Program-made: the position numbers and the translations under genes
In this document: one piece after another, positions 17,868-25,316 of the stretch
How the letters are laid out: each line of letters begins with the position of its first letter
Position numbering within the stretch: the first letter of the stretch is position 1
Assembly: GCA_012798065.1 (NCBI GenBank)
Contig: JAAZNW010000016.1
Location: 1 to 48,323 of the forward strand
DNA from: Chloroflexota bacterium
Lineage (GTDB): Bacteria > Chloroflexota > Anaerolineae > Anaerolineales > Anaerolineaceae
DNA: 48,323 nt
Reading direction: 5' to 3'
The notes under the pieces: model-generated
The model's input: only the letters and a program-made list of their open reading frames with translations
What the model was told of the DNA's origin: nothing
Databases searched by the model: none

Positions 17868-18806
17868 ATGATGACAGAAGAAGACATTGATTCAGGTCGT
17901 CTAATACTTCAATCGCGTCACGATTTTAGCCACGCCTATCAAAAAGGTTTTTGGCGCTCCGTTTTTCACCTGATTCAGAAGAAAAACAATGAGCTGCTGC
18001 CATTTGAAGAAGTCCTCAAGCATATCCCGATGCGCGGACAAAACTACATTGGGGTCAGGCAAATCGAAACTGAAAAGATAATCGGTTCCGTGAGCCGCTA
18101 CAATGATTTTGACCGTGCATTCCTGCCCAGGCAGACGCATACGCGCTCGCGCTGGGAAAGTATCGACCGCGCGCATTTCAAACAGATCATCCTGCCGCCA
18201 ATCGAAGTGTATAAAGTGGGTGATTTCTATTTTGTCAAAGATGGTAATCACCGCGTATCCGTCGCCCGTGAAAAGGGACAGGTTTACGTAGACGCTTTGG
18301 TGACAGAAGTGCACACCAGCGGCAAAATCACCCGTGATACCGATGTGAACGCACTGGTACTGGAGCAGGAGTATAGCGAGTTCCTCAGGCAAACCCGCCT
18401 TAACGAATTTTATCCAGGTGAAGACTTCCGTTTTTCCATACCTGGACAGTACGAGAAGGTATTGCAGCACATCAGCGTGCACCGCTGGTTCATGGGTGAG
18501 AAATTAACGCGCCCAGTTACAGATGAAGAGGCGGTGAAAGGATGGCACCGCGAGGTTTACCTTCCACTGGTGCGGATCATCCGTAAACATCAGATTCTCA
18601 ACGCTTTTCCTGCCCGCACAGAGATGGACCTATATTTTTGGATCATTGAACACCGCTGGTACCTGGCTGAAGAACAGAAACGGCGCATCAGCCTGGAATC
18701 AGCAGCCACTGATTTCACCAACCGGTTTTCACAGCGCCCTTTCAGGCACGTTTCTCAACTTTGGCAGCGGTTAAAAAAAAGAATTTTCAACCAGGAGAAA
18801 AAATAA
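17868..18806 (+). CDS. ParB/DUF4032-like protein of unknown function
   Basis: 312 residues, no membrane segments. The centre holds VKDGNHRVSVAREKG (about residues 121-135), the DGxHR motif of ParB/sulfiredoxin-like folds, preceded by LPPIEVYKVGDFYFV as in ParB N-terminal domains. The flanks, rich in Arg, His and aromatic residues, resemble DUF4032-type proteins found beside stress genes in Actinobacteria and Chloroflexota. There is no helix-turn-helix that I can see. In this superfamily the motif can bind nucleotide. AAAGGTG lies 6 bases before the first of two ATG codons. It closes the operon begun by the M16 pair. Confidence 0.6.
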   Translation: MMTEEDIDSGRLILQSRHDFSHAYQKGFWRSVFHLIQKKNNELLPFEEVLKHIPMRGQNYIGVRQIETEKIIGSVSRYNDFDRAFLPRQTHTRSRWESIDRAHFKQIILPPIEVYKVGDFYFVKDGNHRVSVAREKGQVYVDALVTEVHTSGKITRDTDVNALVLEQEYSEFLRQTRLNEFYPGEDFRFSIPGQYEKVLQHISVHRWFMGEKLTRPVTDEEAVKGWHREVYLPLVRIIRKHQILNAFPARTEMDLYFWIIEHRWYLAEEQKRRISLESAATDFTNRFSQRPFRHVSQLWQRLKKRIFNQEKK

Positions 18807-18825
18807 AGCCGCCAGTTGGGCGGCT
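18807..18825 (-). terminator. Intrinsic terminator, oriented for the minus-strand small gene
   Basis: Perfect 7-bp arms AGCCGCC and GGCGGCT around a 5-base loop. On the minus strand the hairpin is followed by TTTATTTTTTC, a good U tract, so it terminates the 77-residue gene at 18851-19084. On the plus strand only AAAAC follows, though the hairpin may also help stop the convergent operon. Confidence 0.75.
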
Positions 18826-18850
18826 AAAACACCAAGTTGTACCAGATTCA

Positions 18851-19084
18851 TCAGGCTGAACAGGTTTTAATGCCCAGCCAAAAATGGTCAGGCATAATCA
18901 TTTGGTCGGTTTGCACTTCAATCCCTACATTTTTTGGAGGAGGTTCGAACTTCATTCCAGGGTTAACAAAACATAAATCAGGTCGTTGGCCATACTTCTT
19001 CAGGTAATAATCGGTTGCCCGGTTGATTTTGGTTAAGAAATCAGCCTTTGGGTCATTATCGAACCATAGCATGCCAGTATTCAT
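18851..19084 (-). CDS. Small soluble orphan protein (77 residues), probably SOS-regulated
   Basis: A compact, hydrophilic protein beginning MNTGMLWFDNDPKADF, then TKINRATDYYLKKYGQRP, LCFVNPGMKFEPPP and a C-terminal MIMPDHFWLGIK. No cysteine pair or membrane helix suggests a function. An ATG at 19096 would add four residues, but GGAGAG lies directly before the ATG at 19084. It has its own perfect consensus promoter (19160-19188) and its own terminator (18807-18825), so it is a true monocistronic gene. The promoter contains a LexA-type box. From memory, similar short proteins occur in other Chloroflexota, but I cannot verify this. Function unknown; a role in the DNA-damage response is inferred only from the operator. 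Confidence 0.8.
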   Translation of the reverse strand: MNTGMLWFDNDPKADFLTKINRATDYYLKKYGQRPDLCFVNPGMKFEPPPKNVGIEVQTDQMIMPDHFWLGIKTCSA

Positions 19085-19159
19085 CTCACTCTCCATAAGT
19101 TTTCAGTTGTTTGACTTATTGCAAGGTTCGGGCCAGAATAACCTGCCGGACTTATCACT

Positions 19160-19188
19160 ATTATAGAACATTAGTTCTTATTTGTCAA
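19160..19188 (-). promoter_or_regulatory. Perfect consensus promoter for the small orphan gene
   Basis: On the minus strand it reads TTGACA (19183-19188), a 17-bp spacer, and TATAAT (19160-19165). Both hexamers and the spacer length are exact consensus. The leader to the ATG at 19084 is about 70 bases. So strong a promoter is normally kept under a repressor, and the spacer contains a candidate operator. Confidence 0.88.
19166..19177. promoter_or_regulatory. LexA-type SOS box (GAAC-N4-GTTC) inside the promoter spacer
   Basis: GAACATTAGTTC is a dyad matching the GAAC-N4-GTTC core of Gram-positive LexA operators. It abuts the -10 hexamer of the minus-strand promoter, so bound repressor would block RNA polymerase. 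The flanking A and T extend the dyad to 14 bases. No lexA gene is in this window. Confidence 0.7.
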
Positions 19189-19295
19189 TACCTGCCGCCG
19201 GATGCGTTTTACTGTAAGATATTGCTTGATGTCAATGGATTTTTTATCGCTTTTAAGGTATGCTTTATTACAAATCAGCAATTGGCGGAGGAAAT

Positions 19296-19853
19296 ATGTT
19301 AAAGGAAATCACAAAAGACGCTGAAAACCGCATGAAAAGCGCCTTGCTTTCTCTGGAAGAAGACCTGACGGCAATTCGCACTGGCAGAGCCACGCCGGCG
19401 CTGGTGGAAAAGCTACCCATCGATTATTATGGCGCGCCCACGCCGCTTCTGCAGTTGGCCAGCATATCCGTGCCTGAAGCCCGCGCGCTCTTAATCAAAC
19501 CTTTCGATCCTTCAACCATCAAAACAATCGAACGTTCTATTCTGGCATCTGAACTGGGGTTGACCCCCAATAATGACGGGAAGTCCATTCGCCTCAACCT
19601 GCCACCGCTCACCGAAGAACGCAGACGCGAACTGGTTAAGGTGGTGAACAACCGGCTGGAAGAATGCCGGGTTGCCATCAGGAATGTCCGCCGTGACCTG
19701 ATCAAAGACCTGCGCGATTTTGAAAAAGAGAAAATGATTTCAAAGGATGATCTGGAAACCGGTGAACAGGACCTGCAGAAACTGACAGACCTGATGATCG
19801 ATGAAATTGAACTCATCGGTAAGCGCAAAGAATCTGAGATCATGGAAATCTGA
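19296..19853 (+). CDS. frr: Ribosome recycling factor
   Basis: Splits post-termination ribosomes together with EF-G. The 185 residues are standard length, and the family segments RTGRATPALVEKLPIDYYG and the C-terminal KDLRDFEKEKMISKDD are present. The ATG at 19296 is chosen over one at 19260 because GGAGG lies just before it and the known N-terminus (LKEITKDAENRM) follows. It heads frr-uppS-cdsA; the usual upstream partners rpsB, tsf and pyrH are about 9 kb away. Confidence 0.95.
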   Translation: MLKEITKDAENRMKSALLSLEEDLTAIRTGRATPALVEKLPIDYYGAPTPLLQLASISVPEARALLIKPFDPSTIKTIERSILASELGLTPNNDGKSIRLNLPPLTEERRRELVKVVNNRLEECRVAIRNVRRDLIKDLRDFEKEKMISKDDLETGEQDLQKLTDLMIDEIELIGKRKESEIMEI

Positions 19854-19870
19854 CCTGGTCAGGCGCCCGA

Positions 19871-20596
19871 ATGACAAAGAAAACTCCGGCAAAGATCCCC
19901 GCGCATATTGCCATCATTATGGACGGGAACGGCCGTTGGGCCAAAGCCCACGGGTTACCCCGATTGGAAGGTCATCGCGCCGGAACAGAAAACCTGCGCC
20001 AGATTATCAAGGGCTGCGCTGAAATTGGCGTGCAGCACCTGACCCTGTACGCCTTCTCAACTGAAAACTGGAGCAGACCGAAAACCGAAGTCGACGGTTT
20101 GTTAACCATCCTGGAAACCTACCTGGATAAAGAAGTGGATGAGCTGTGCGCGGAAGGCGTGCGACTGCATCATATTGGCCGCCTGGAAGCCATGCCCGAG
20201 TCGGTGCGCAAAAAAGTGGAGCATTCGATCGAGGTTACCTGCAGCAACACCAAGCTGATATTACACCTGGCGTGGAACTATGGCGGCAGGGATGAAATTG
20301 TGCACGCCATTCAGAAAATGATCAGGGACGGGATCCCCTCAAAAGATGTCACTGAGGAACTTGTCGATCGCTACCTGTTCACCGCTGGCACACCCGACCC
20401 GGATCTCATCATCCGTACCTCGGGAGAGATGCGGGTGAGCAACTTCCTCATCTGGCAGGGCGCGTACGCGGAATGGTATGTAACCCCCACTTTATGGCCA
20501 GATTTCACTAAAGAAGAACTGTTCAAAGCGATCGAAATTTACGATCAACGCGACAGAAGGTTCGGGAACATTTCAAGTTCAAACAATGAAAACTGA
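19871..20596 (+). CDS. uppS: Isoprenyl transferase (undecaprenyl diphosphate synthase)
   Basis: A cis-prenyltransferase making the C55 lipid carrier for wall and surface polymers. IIMDGNGRWAK (catalytic Asp18), GHRAGTENLRQI, LYAFSTENWSRP and the C-terminal RTSGEMRVSNFLIWQGAYAE are intact. 241 residues is normal. It lies 17 bases after frr and overlaps cdsA by 11 bases, so the two lipid genes are translationally coupled. Confidence 0.95.
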   Translation: MTKKTPAKIPAHIAIIMDGNGRWAKAHGLPRLEGHRAGTENLRQIIKGCAEIGVQHLTLYAFSTENWSRPKTEVDGLLTILETYLDKEVDELCAEGVRLHHIGRLEAMPESVRKKVEHSIEVTCSNTKLILHLAWNYGGRDEIVHAIQKMIRDGIPSKDVTEELVDRYLFTAGTPDPDLIIRTSGEMRVSNFLIWQGAYAEWYVTPTLWPDFTKEELFKAIEIYDQRDRRFGNISSSNNEN

Positions 20597-21410
20597 TCTC
20601 TCACTGCGAAAACGGCTCATCGTTATCAATCTCATGGTTCCAACGCTGATCGTCTTTTCGATCCTGGGCGGGTGGGCGTTTACCGTTTTTGTCGCGGTGG
20701 TGCTCTTGCTTGCAGCGTGGGAGCTCTGGCGCCTGTTTAACAAAGGGCAATACTCCCCATCCCTGTTGGTGATGGGGATTTTCGTGCCGCTGGCGGTTGT
20801 TCTGCGACATCTTTACGCGTTCAGCTACAGTGACGTCTGGCTGGCTGCGCTTGTTCTGACCTCAATGTTGTTTCACGTGCTGCAGCAGAATCGCGGAGGG
20901 ATGACAGCCGCCATCGACTTGATGATCACGATTGGTGGAACGGTTTACCTGGGCTGGCTGGGGAGTTATGCCATTTCACTGCGCGCCCTGGAAAATGGGC
21001 TCCATTGGGTGGTGCTGGTCTTCCCCATCATATCCCTGGCAGATACAGGGGCATACATTTTCGGACGCCTTCTTGGCAAACATAAAATGCTCCCCCGTGT
21101 GAGCCCCAAGAAAACCTGGGAGGGTTACCTGGGCGGCATACTGGTGGGCATGCTGGGAGGATGGGCACTGGCTGCATTGTGGCACAAACCGGCCCCGCTC
21201 ATTCTACCATGGTATGGGCTGGTGCTCGGAGCGGTCATCTCCATCCTGGCGCCTTTCGGTGATTTTGGCGAAAGTATGCTTAAGCGTCAGTTCAACGCGA
21301 AGGATTCAGGGAATTTCCTGCTGGAGCATGGGGGGTTTCTCGACCGTATGGATTCTTCGCTTTGGGCTGCAGCCATCGGGTATTACGTGATCATCTTACT
21401 GACACGATAA
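20586..21410 (+). CDS. cdsA: Phosphatidate cytidylyltransferase
   Basis: Makes CDP-diacylglycerol for phospholipid synthesis. 274 residues with about seven or eight hydrophobic segments. The C-terminal signature is present in sequence order: GESMLKRQFNAKDSGN, then LEHGGFLDRMDS, with the metal-binding aspartates. It begins inside the end of uppS. A clear GGAGGG before glpX, 30 bases on, shows the next gene is translated independently. Confidence 0.93.
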   Translation: MKTDLSLRKRLIVINLMVPTLIVFSILGGWAFTVFVAVVLLLAAWELWRLFNKGQYSPSLLVMGIFVPLAVVLRHLYAFSYSDVWLAALVLTSMLFHVLQQNRGGMTAAIDLMITIGGTVYLGWLGSYAISLRALENGLHWVVLVFPIISLADTGAYIFGRLLGKHKMLPRVSPKKTWEGYLGGILVGMLGGWALAALWHKPAPLILPWYGLVLGAVISILAPFGDFGESMLKRQFNAKDSGNFLLEHGGFLDRMDSSLWAAAIGYYVIILLTR

Positions 21411-21440
21411 CACCAACATCATTTTTTAAACGGAGGGATC

Positions 21441-22430
21441 ATGCCAAATACTACACCCACCCGAAACCTGGCGTTTGACCTGGTTCGGGTTACTGAAGCG
21501 GCAGCGCTTGCTGCGGGCAGGATGATGGGCAGGGGAGATAAGAACGGCGCGGATAAAGCAGCGGTGGATGCCATGCGGGTGATGCTGAACTCCATCAGCA
21601 TGCGGGGAACCATTATCATCGGCGAAGGTGAAAAAGATGAAGCGCCGATGCTTTACAACGGAGAAAAACTGGGCACCGGCGAAGGGCCGGAAGTCGATAT
21701 CGCGGTTGATCCCATTGAAGGCACGCGCCCGCTGGCTTACGGTTTATGGAATTCCATCTCCACCGTGGCGCTGGCTCCGCGTGGAACCATGTTCAACCCA
21801 GGGCCTTTTGTGTACATGAACAAGATCGCCGTTGGCCCGGTAGCCCGGCACGCCGTGGATATTGACGCACCAGTGAGCGATAACCTGAACAAGGTCGCCA
21901 AAGCCAAAGGCGTCAAAGTGGAGGACCTGACTGTAGTGGTGCTTGACCGCCCGCGGCACCAGGAACTGATCACGCAGATCCGTATGGCTGGCGCTCGTAT
22001 CAAGTTGATCCCTGATGGCGATGTAGCCGGTGCATTGATGACCTCCATGGGAGACAATACCGCTGATCTATTGATGGGCGTGGGCGGAACGCCCGAAGGC
22101 GTTCTGGCAGCCGCCGGTTTGCGCTGCATGGGGGGAGAGATCATCGGCAAGCTTTACCCCCGCAATCAACGTGAACTTGACCTGGCCAAAGAGATGGGCG
22201 TGGATTTCGAAAAACCACTCACCATGGACGACTTGATCTCTTCCGATAATGTCTTTTTTGCCGCCACCGGTATCACCACAGGAGATTACCTTCGTGGGGT
22301 AACCTACTTTAAAGATGGCGCCCGAACTGACAGCGTGGTGATGCGTGGCCTTTCAGGCACGGTAAGGCGCGTTATCTCAACCCATAAGTTGAGCAAATTA
22401 ATGCGCATCAGTTCGATTAAATACAAATAA
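21441..22430 (+). CDS. glpX: Fructose-1,6-bisphosphatase class II
   Basis: Dephosphorylates fructose 1,6-bisphosphate in gluconeogenesis. 329 residues, standard for GlpX. Key segments: RMMGRGDKNGADKAAVDAMR, IIGEGEKDEAPML, the metal-binding AVDPIEGTRPLA and MGVGGTPEGVLAAAG. GGAGGG precedes the ATG. No other glycolytic gene is beside it. It ends at a strong terminator that also faces the minus-strand genes. Confidence 0.95.
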   Translation: MPNTTPTRNLAFDLVRVTEAAALAAGRMMGRGDKNGADKAAVDAMRVMLNSISMRGTIIIGEGEKDEAPMLYNGEKLGTGEGPEVDIAVDPIEGTRPLAYGLWNSISTVALAPRGTMFNPGPFVYMNKIAVGPVARHAVDIDAPVSDNLNKVAKAKGVKVEDLTVVVLDRPRHQELITQIRMAGARIKLIPDGDVAGALMTSMGDNTADLLMGVGGTPEGVLAAAGLRCMGGEIIGKLYPRNQRELDLAKEMGVDFEKPLTMDDLISSDNVFFAATGITTGDYLRGVTYFKDGARTDSVVMRGLSGTVRRVISTHKLSKLMRISSIKYK

Positions 22431-22443
22431 GCCTTGAAGACGT

Positions 22444-22477
22444 AAAGAGAGGGTGCCACCGGAGACACCCTCTCTTT
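22444..22477. terminator. Bidirectional terminator between glpX and the SIMPL gene
   Basis: Perfect 12-bp arms AAAGAGAGGGTG and CACCCTCTCTTT around a 10-base loop. The arms end in TTT on the plus strand and in TTTACG on the minus strand, so it can act on both convergent transcripts. Confidence 0.85.
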
Positions 22478-22493
22478 GTACTGCCATTACGCT

Positions 22494-23213
22494 TTATTTA
22501 ATTTCGTAAATGACGCTCGCCTCTACGTTTATCTTTAGCTGCCCGGCGGAGATGGGAACCACGGAATCCATGGCCGCGCCGCCAATGCCTTTCGCGTCAT
22601 ACATGGGCACGGCGATTCCGCCGGTATAGACGTTCACCGATTGCAGGTTACCCAGCTTCACCCCGGCAGACGCAGCAATGGCTTCAGCCTCTGCTTTGGC
22701 ATTGGCAATCGCCATGTCGCGGGCTTTGGCTTCGGCTGCGGTCTTATCGAGCACATCAAAGCTAATGCCGTTGATGGTATTGGCGCCCGAGCGAACTACC
22801 GCGTCCAGCAATTTACCTAATGACGTCAGGTCGCGAACGGTGATATAGACCGTGTTTTCGACCACGTAATAACGGCGTGAAACCTGCCCATCGATACCAT
22901 AATCCATCATGGGGTAAACATTAAAGTTGGAGGTCTGAACGTCTTTCTTATCCACGCCCAACTGCTGTAACACCTCAGAGATGCTGTTTGCCTGGGCGTT
23001 GTTCTTGGAAAGCGCGTCGGAAACCTCATCAGCATCAACGCGGATACCCACATTGATATAAGCAACATCAGGAACCAGGTAAACCTCCCCTGAGCCACTC
23101 GCGCTTAGGGTGCGGAGATTCGGCATGCCAGCCGGCTGCCCGCTGCCTGCGCAGGCTGCTAATGACATGACCGCCATAATACTTGCAACGATAACCAACA
23201 GTGATTTTTTCAT
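22494..23213 (-). CDS. SIMPL-domain (DUF541) lipoprotein
   Basis: 239 residues. A type-II signal peptide runs to the lipobox LAAC (Cys21), so it should be lipid-anchored outside the membrane. The mature part is a typical SIMPL domain: LSASGSGEVYLVPDVAYINVGI, the NVYPMMDYG region, and AKARDMAIANAKAEAEAIAASAG near the end. Members such as BP26 of Brucella form channel-like or ring assemblies, but their role is not settled. GAGAGG lies before the ATG. It is the last gene of a minus-strand run with PspC and two membrane proteins, suggesting a cell-envelope role. Confidence 0.87.
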   Translation of the reverse strand: MKKSLLVIVASIMAVMSLAACAGSGQPAGMPNLRTLSASGSGEVYLVPDVAYINVGIRVDADEVSDALSKNNAQANSISEVLQQLGVDKKDVQTSNFNVYPMMDYGIDGQVSRRYYVVENTVYITVRDLTSLGKLLDAVVRSGANTINGISFDVLDKTAAEAKARDMAIANAKAEAEAIAASAGVKLGNLQSVNVYTGGIAVPMYDAKGIGGAAMDSVVPISAGQLKINVEASVIYEIK

Positions 23214-23300
23214 TTTTTCCTCTCATTCTTGTTTTTACCAATAAGACGAACTGAATTGCGAAAAGTTCCTGTGCAAGCCAACAACTGCCCAAAATTGGCA

Positions 23301-23756
23301 CTATGTTTTTCTTTTCAACGCCACGTAAAGCAACGCCGCGCCGGCGATGATAATCAGCAAAGCGAGGATGACACTGGTGTTCAACCATGCCAGCCAGGGG
23401 AGGTTAAGGTTTTTGAGAAAAATGTAAACCCCGAGCAGCACCAGCCCAATCCCTACGTAAAAACTGGCTTTGTTGCCAGGTTTCTGAACCGCGTTTACAA
23501 ATTCGTCTGCAAAGTTCTCCGCGCGTTCACGAAGAACCTCTCCATTGAACGAGTAGCCCGACGAGCTTTCGGCCTGGTCTTCAGGGACGACGATCCACAG
23601 GATGATATACAGCAACGGGCCAATGCCGCCCACCAGGGTAAAGACAATGAAGAACAGCCGTACCAGCACAGTATCAATGTTAAGGTACCTGGCCAAGCCC
23701 GCGCATACGCCACCCAGGATACGATCTTGCTTTGAACGTAAAAGCCTGTTTTGCAT
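23301..23756 (-). CDS. PspC-domain membrane protein
   Basis: 151 residues. The N-terminal two thirds are a PspC domain: LRSKQDRILGGVCAGLARY, then VRLFFIVFTLVGGIGPLLYIILWIVVPED. A hydrophilic linker and one or two further hydrophobic segments follow (VGIGLVLLGVYIFL and ILALLIIIAGAALLYVAL). PspC proteins respond to membrane stress in the phage-shock response. The start at 23756 is preferred over the GTG at 23762, because AGGTG is then correctly spaced. It lies about 11 bases after the preceding membrane-protein gene. Confidence 0.87.
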   Translation of the reverse strand: MQNRLLRSKQDRILGGVCAGLARYLNIDTVLVRLFFIVFTLVGGIGPLLYIILWIVVPEDQAESSSGYSFNGEVLRERAENFADEFVNAVQKPGNKASFYVGIGLVLLGVYIFLKNLNLPWLAWLNTSVILALLIIIAGAALLYVALKRKT

Positions 23757-23766
23757 GTTCACCTGC

Positions 23767-24408
23767 CTATGCTTTTTTGATCAGCGAGCGAATGACGAAG
23801 TACGCCCCCGCCGCGATGAGAACCAAAGCGAACACCCAGCCCACGGCCGAACCCATCAGCGCGCCAGAACTGGCGAACAAGATCAATCCCAACAGCAGGC
23901 AGATGCCCGCCGGGATCCAGGGCCATTTTTCAGCCTTCCCCACCGGCATCAGCCCGAGCACGGTGAAAGTCGCGCCTATCCCCAGGAACAACAGCCCGCC
24001 GTTGGCCATCCCATTCAAGTCCAGCGCGGAGACCAGCGCCAATGTGGTCAGAATTCCCGCGGGGATGACCGGCCACCATTGGGCCTGGTTGAGCAAAAAG
24101 ACCACCAGAAAGCCCAACGCCACCATTAAGAGAAAGAAAGCGCCGCCATAATCGCCCGCCAGGTTCGGCAGGAGCTTTTTTATCAAGATAACACCACCAA
24201 TGCCAATGAGGGTGAACCCCGGGATGGCCAGCCACCACTTATGGCGATCACGCAGCAGGAAATACAGAAAAACACAACCCGCCAGCACGAACAGGAAAGC
24301 GATAAACAGTCCGCCGATGGGGATTTCCAGCAGCTGTTGCAGCAAAAAGGCCGCGCCAGCCACAACCAACAACACCCCCAGTAAGATTCGCCTGGATTGC
24401 TGAGACAT
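23767..24408 (-). CDS. Polytopic membrane protein, function unknown
   Basis: 213 residues made almost wholly of hydrophobic helices, about seven or eight, separated by very short loops, with RRILLGVLLVVAG at the start and a basic end (RSLIKKA). Arrangements of short paired helices like this occur in LiaI/LiaF-like and PspC-associated envelope-stress proteins. I cannot place it in a family. It lies between the other membrane genes with gaps of about 10 bases, so it is co-transcribed. Confidence 0.72.
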   Translation of the reverse strand: MSQQSRRILLGVLLVVAGAAFLLQQLLEIPIGGLFIAFLFVLAGCVFLYFLLRDRHKWWLAIPGFTLIGIGGVILIKKLLPNLAGDYGGAFFLLMVALGFLVVFLLNQAQWWPVIPAGILTTLALVSALDLNGMANGGLLFLGIGATFTVLGLMPVGKAEKWPWIPAGICLLLGLILFASSGALMGSAVGWVFALVLIAAGAYFVIRSLIKKA

Positions 24409-24416
24409 GTTACCTC

Positions 24417-24992
24417 CTACATGTTTTCATCTGCTTCGCCTGATGGCTTTACATCGATGACGTTTACAGGTGTTTCTTCTTTGCACCCTTTGATGAACGC
24501 GCGTGCGCCAATCACCAGGCCAGCCGCGATGAGAAGCACTGGCCAATATGGCCCAAGTGGTTTGAATGCCCCGAAGATGGCGCCAAAAATCACCAGCAGT
24601 ACCAGGCTGGTACCGATGGCATCCAACCCGTCGCGAGCCGCGCCTTTTTTACGCGCGCCAAACAATGCAGCAACCAGCACTCCCAGCCCTGAAAAACCCG
24701 GGATTAATGTCCACAAATACGACCAACTGCTCCAGTTGCCGCTGAGGTTCTGGTAATACAGGATTCCACCAATGCCGGCGACGATGAACGCTGGTATGGA
24801 CATTTCCGCGACTCCGCTAAGCAGCCCCAAAATGAGCAGCCCGGCGCCGACAAGCATGATAATCACCGGCCAGGAGAAGTGGACAGTAATCAGTTGTGCC
24901 AAACCCGGCACGGCATTGATCAGTACAAAATAGGTGCCTGCCAATACGAGCAACAAGCCCAATACCAGTGTCACCCTGTTTCTTTTTTCCAT
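24417..24992 (-). CDS. Polytopic membrane protein, function unknown
   Basis: 191 residues with about five or six hydrophobic segments and a short hydrophilic C-terminus (CKEETPVNVIDVKPSGEADENM). The N-terminus, KRNRVTLVLGLLLVLAGTYF, resembles the first helices of the adjacent 213-residue protein, so the two may be distant paralogues. The ATG at 24992 is preferred over a GTG at 24995 because GGAGG then has 5-base spacing. It is the first gene of the four-gene minus-strand run. Confidence 0.72.
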   Translation of the reverse strand: MEKRNRVTLVLGLLLVLAGTYFVLINAVPGLAQLITVHFSWPVIIMLVGAGLLILGLLSGVAEMSIPAFIVAGIGGILYYQNLSGNWSSWSYLWTLIPGFSGLGVLVAALFGARKKGAARDGLDAIGTSLVLLVIFGAIFGAFKPLGPYWPVLLIAAGLVIGARAFIKGCKEETPVNVIDVKPSGEADENM

Positions 24993-25316
24993 CACTACCT
25001 CCAGTGAAAGTCATTAATACCCATTTATCCCATATACGCAAATGAATTCGCAGGGTTGCACGACCAAAGGCAAACATGGAGCAGGGATGCTGACACCAAC
25101 CTGATGAAATGTTGGCACGCAATCAGCGCGGAAAACAAAGGGCTTCGAGCAGCGCGTTTTTCTTTAACGCGTCCGTCGGTATTCGCGTAAGAGGCTCAGA
25201 CCGATCCATCCCCTGGTGAGCAGGGCGGAACGTCCCTTTCCAGCAGAAAAGAATCTGTTGGTTCACAAAGAAACAGGAAGCTGTGGGGTGAAAATGACCG
25301 GATCAGAAGGTGAGAG
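24993..25316. other. 324-bp intergenic stretch with no gene
   Basis: No convincing ORF or RNA gene is seen. Near 25010-25050 the minus strand is A/T-rich and probably holds the promoter of the membrane-protein run, but no hexamer pair is convincing. A small hairpin (CGCGTT at 25153, AACGCG at 25166) has no clear role. Confidence 0.5.
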
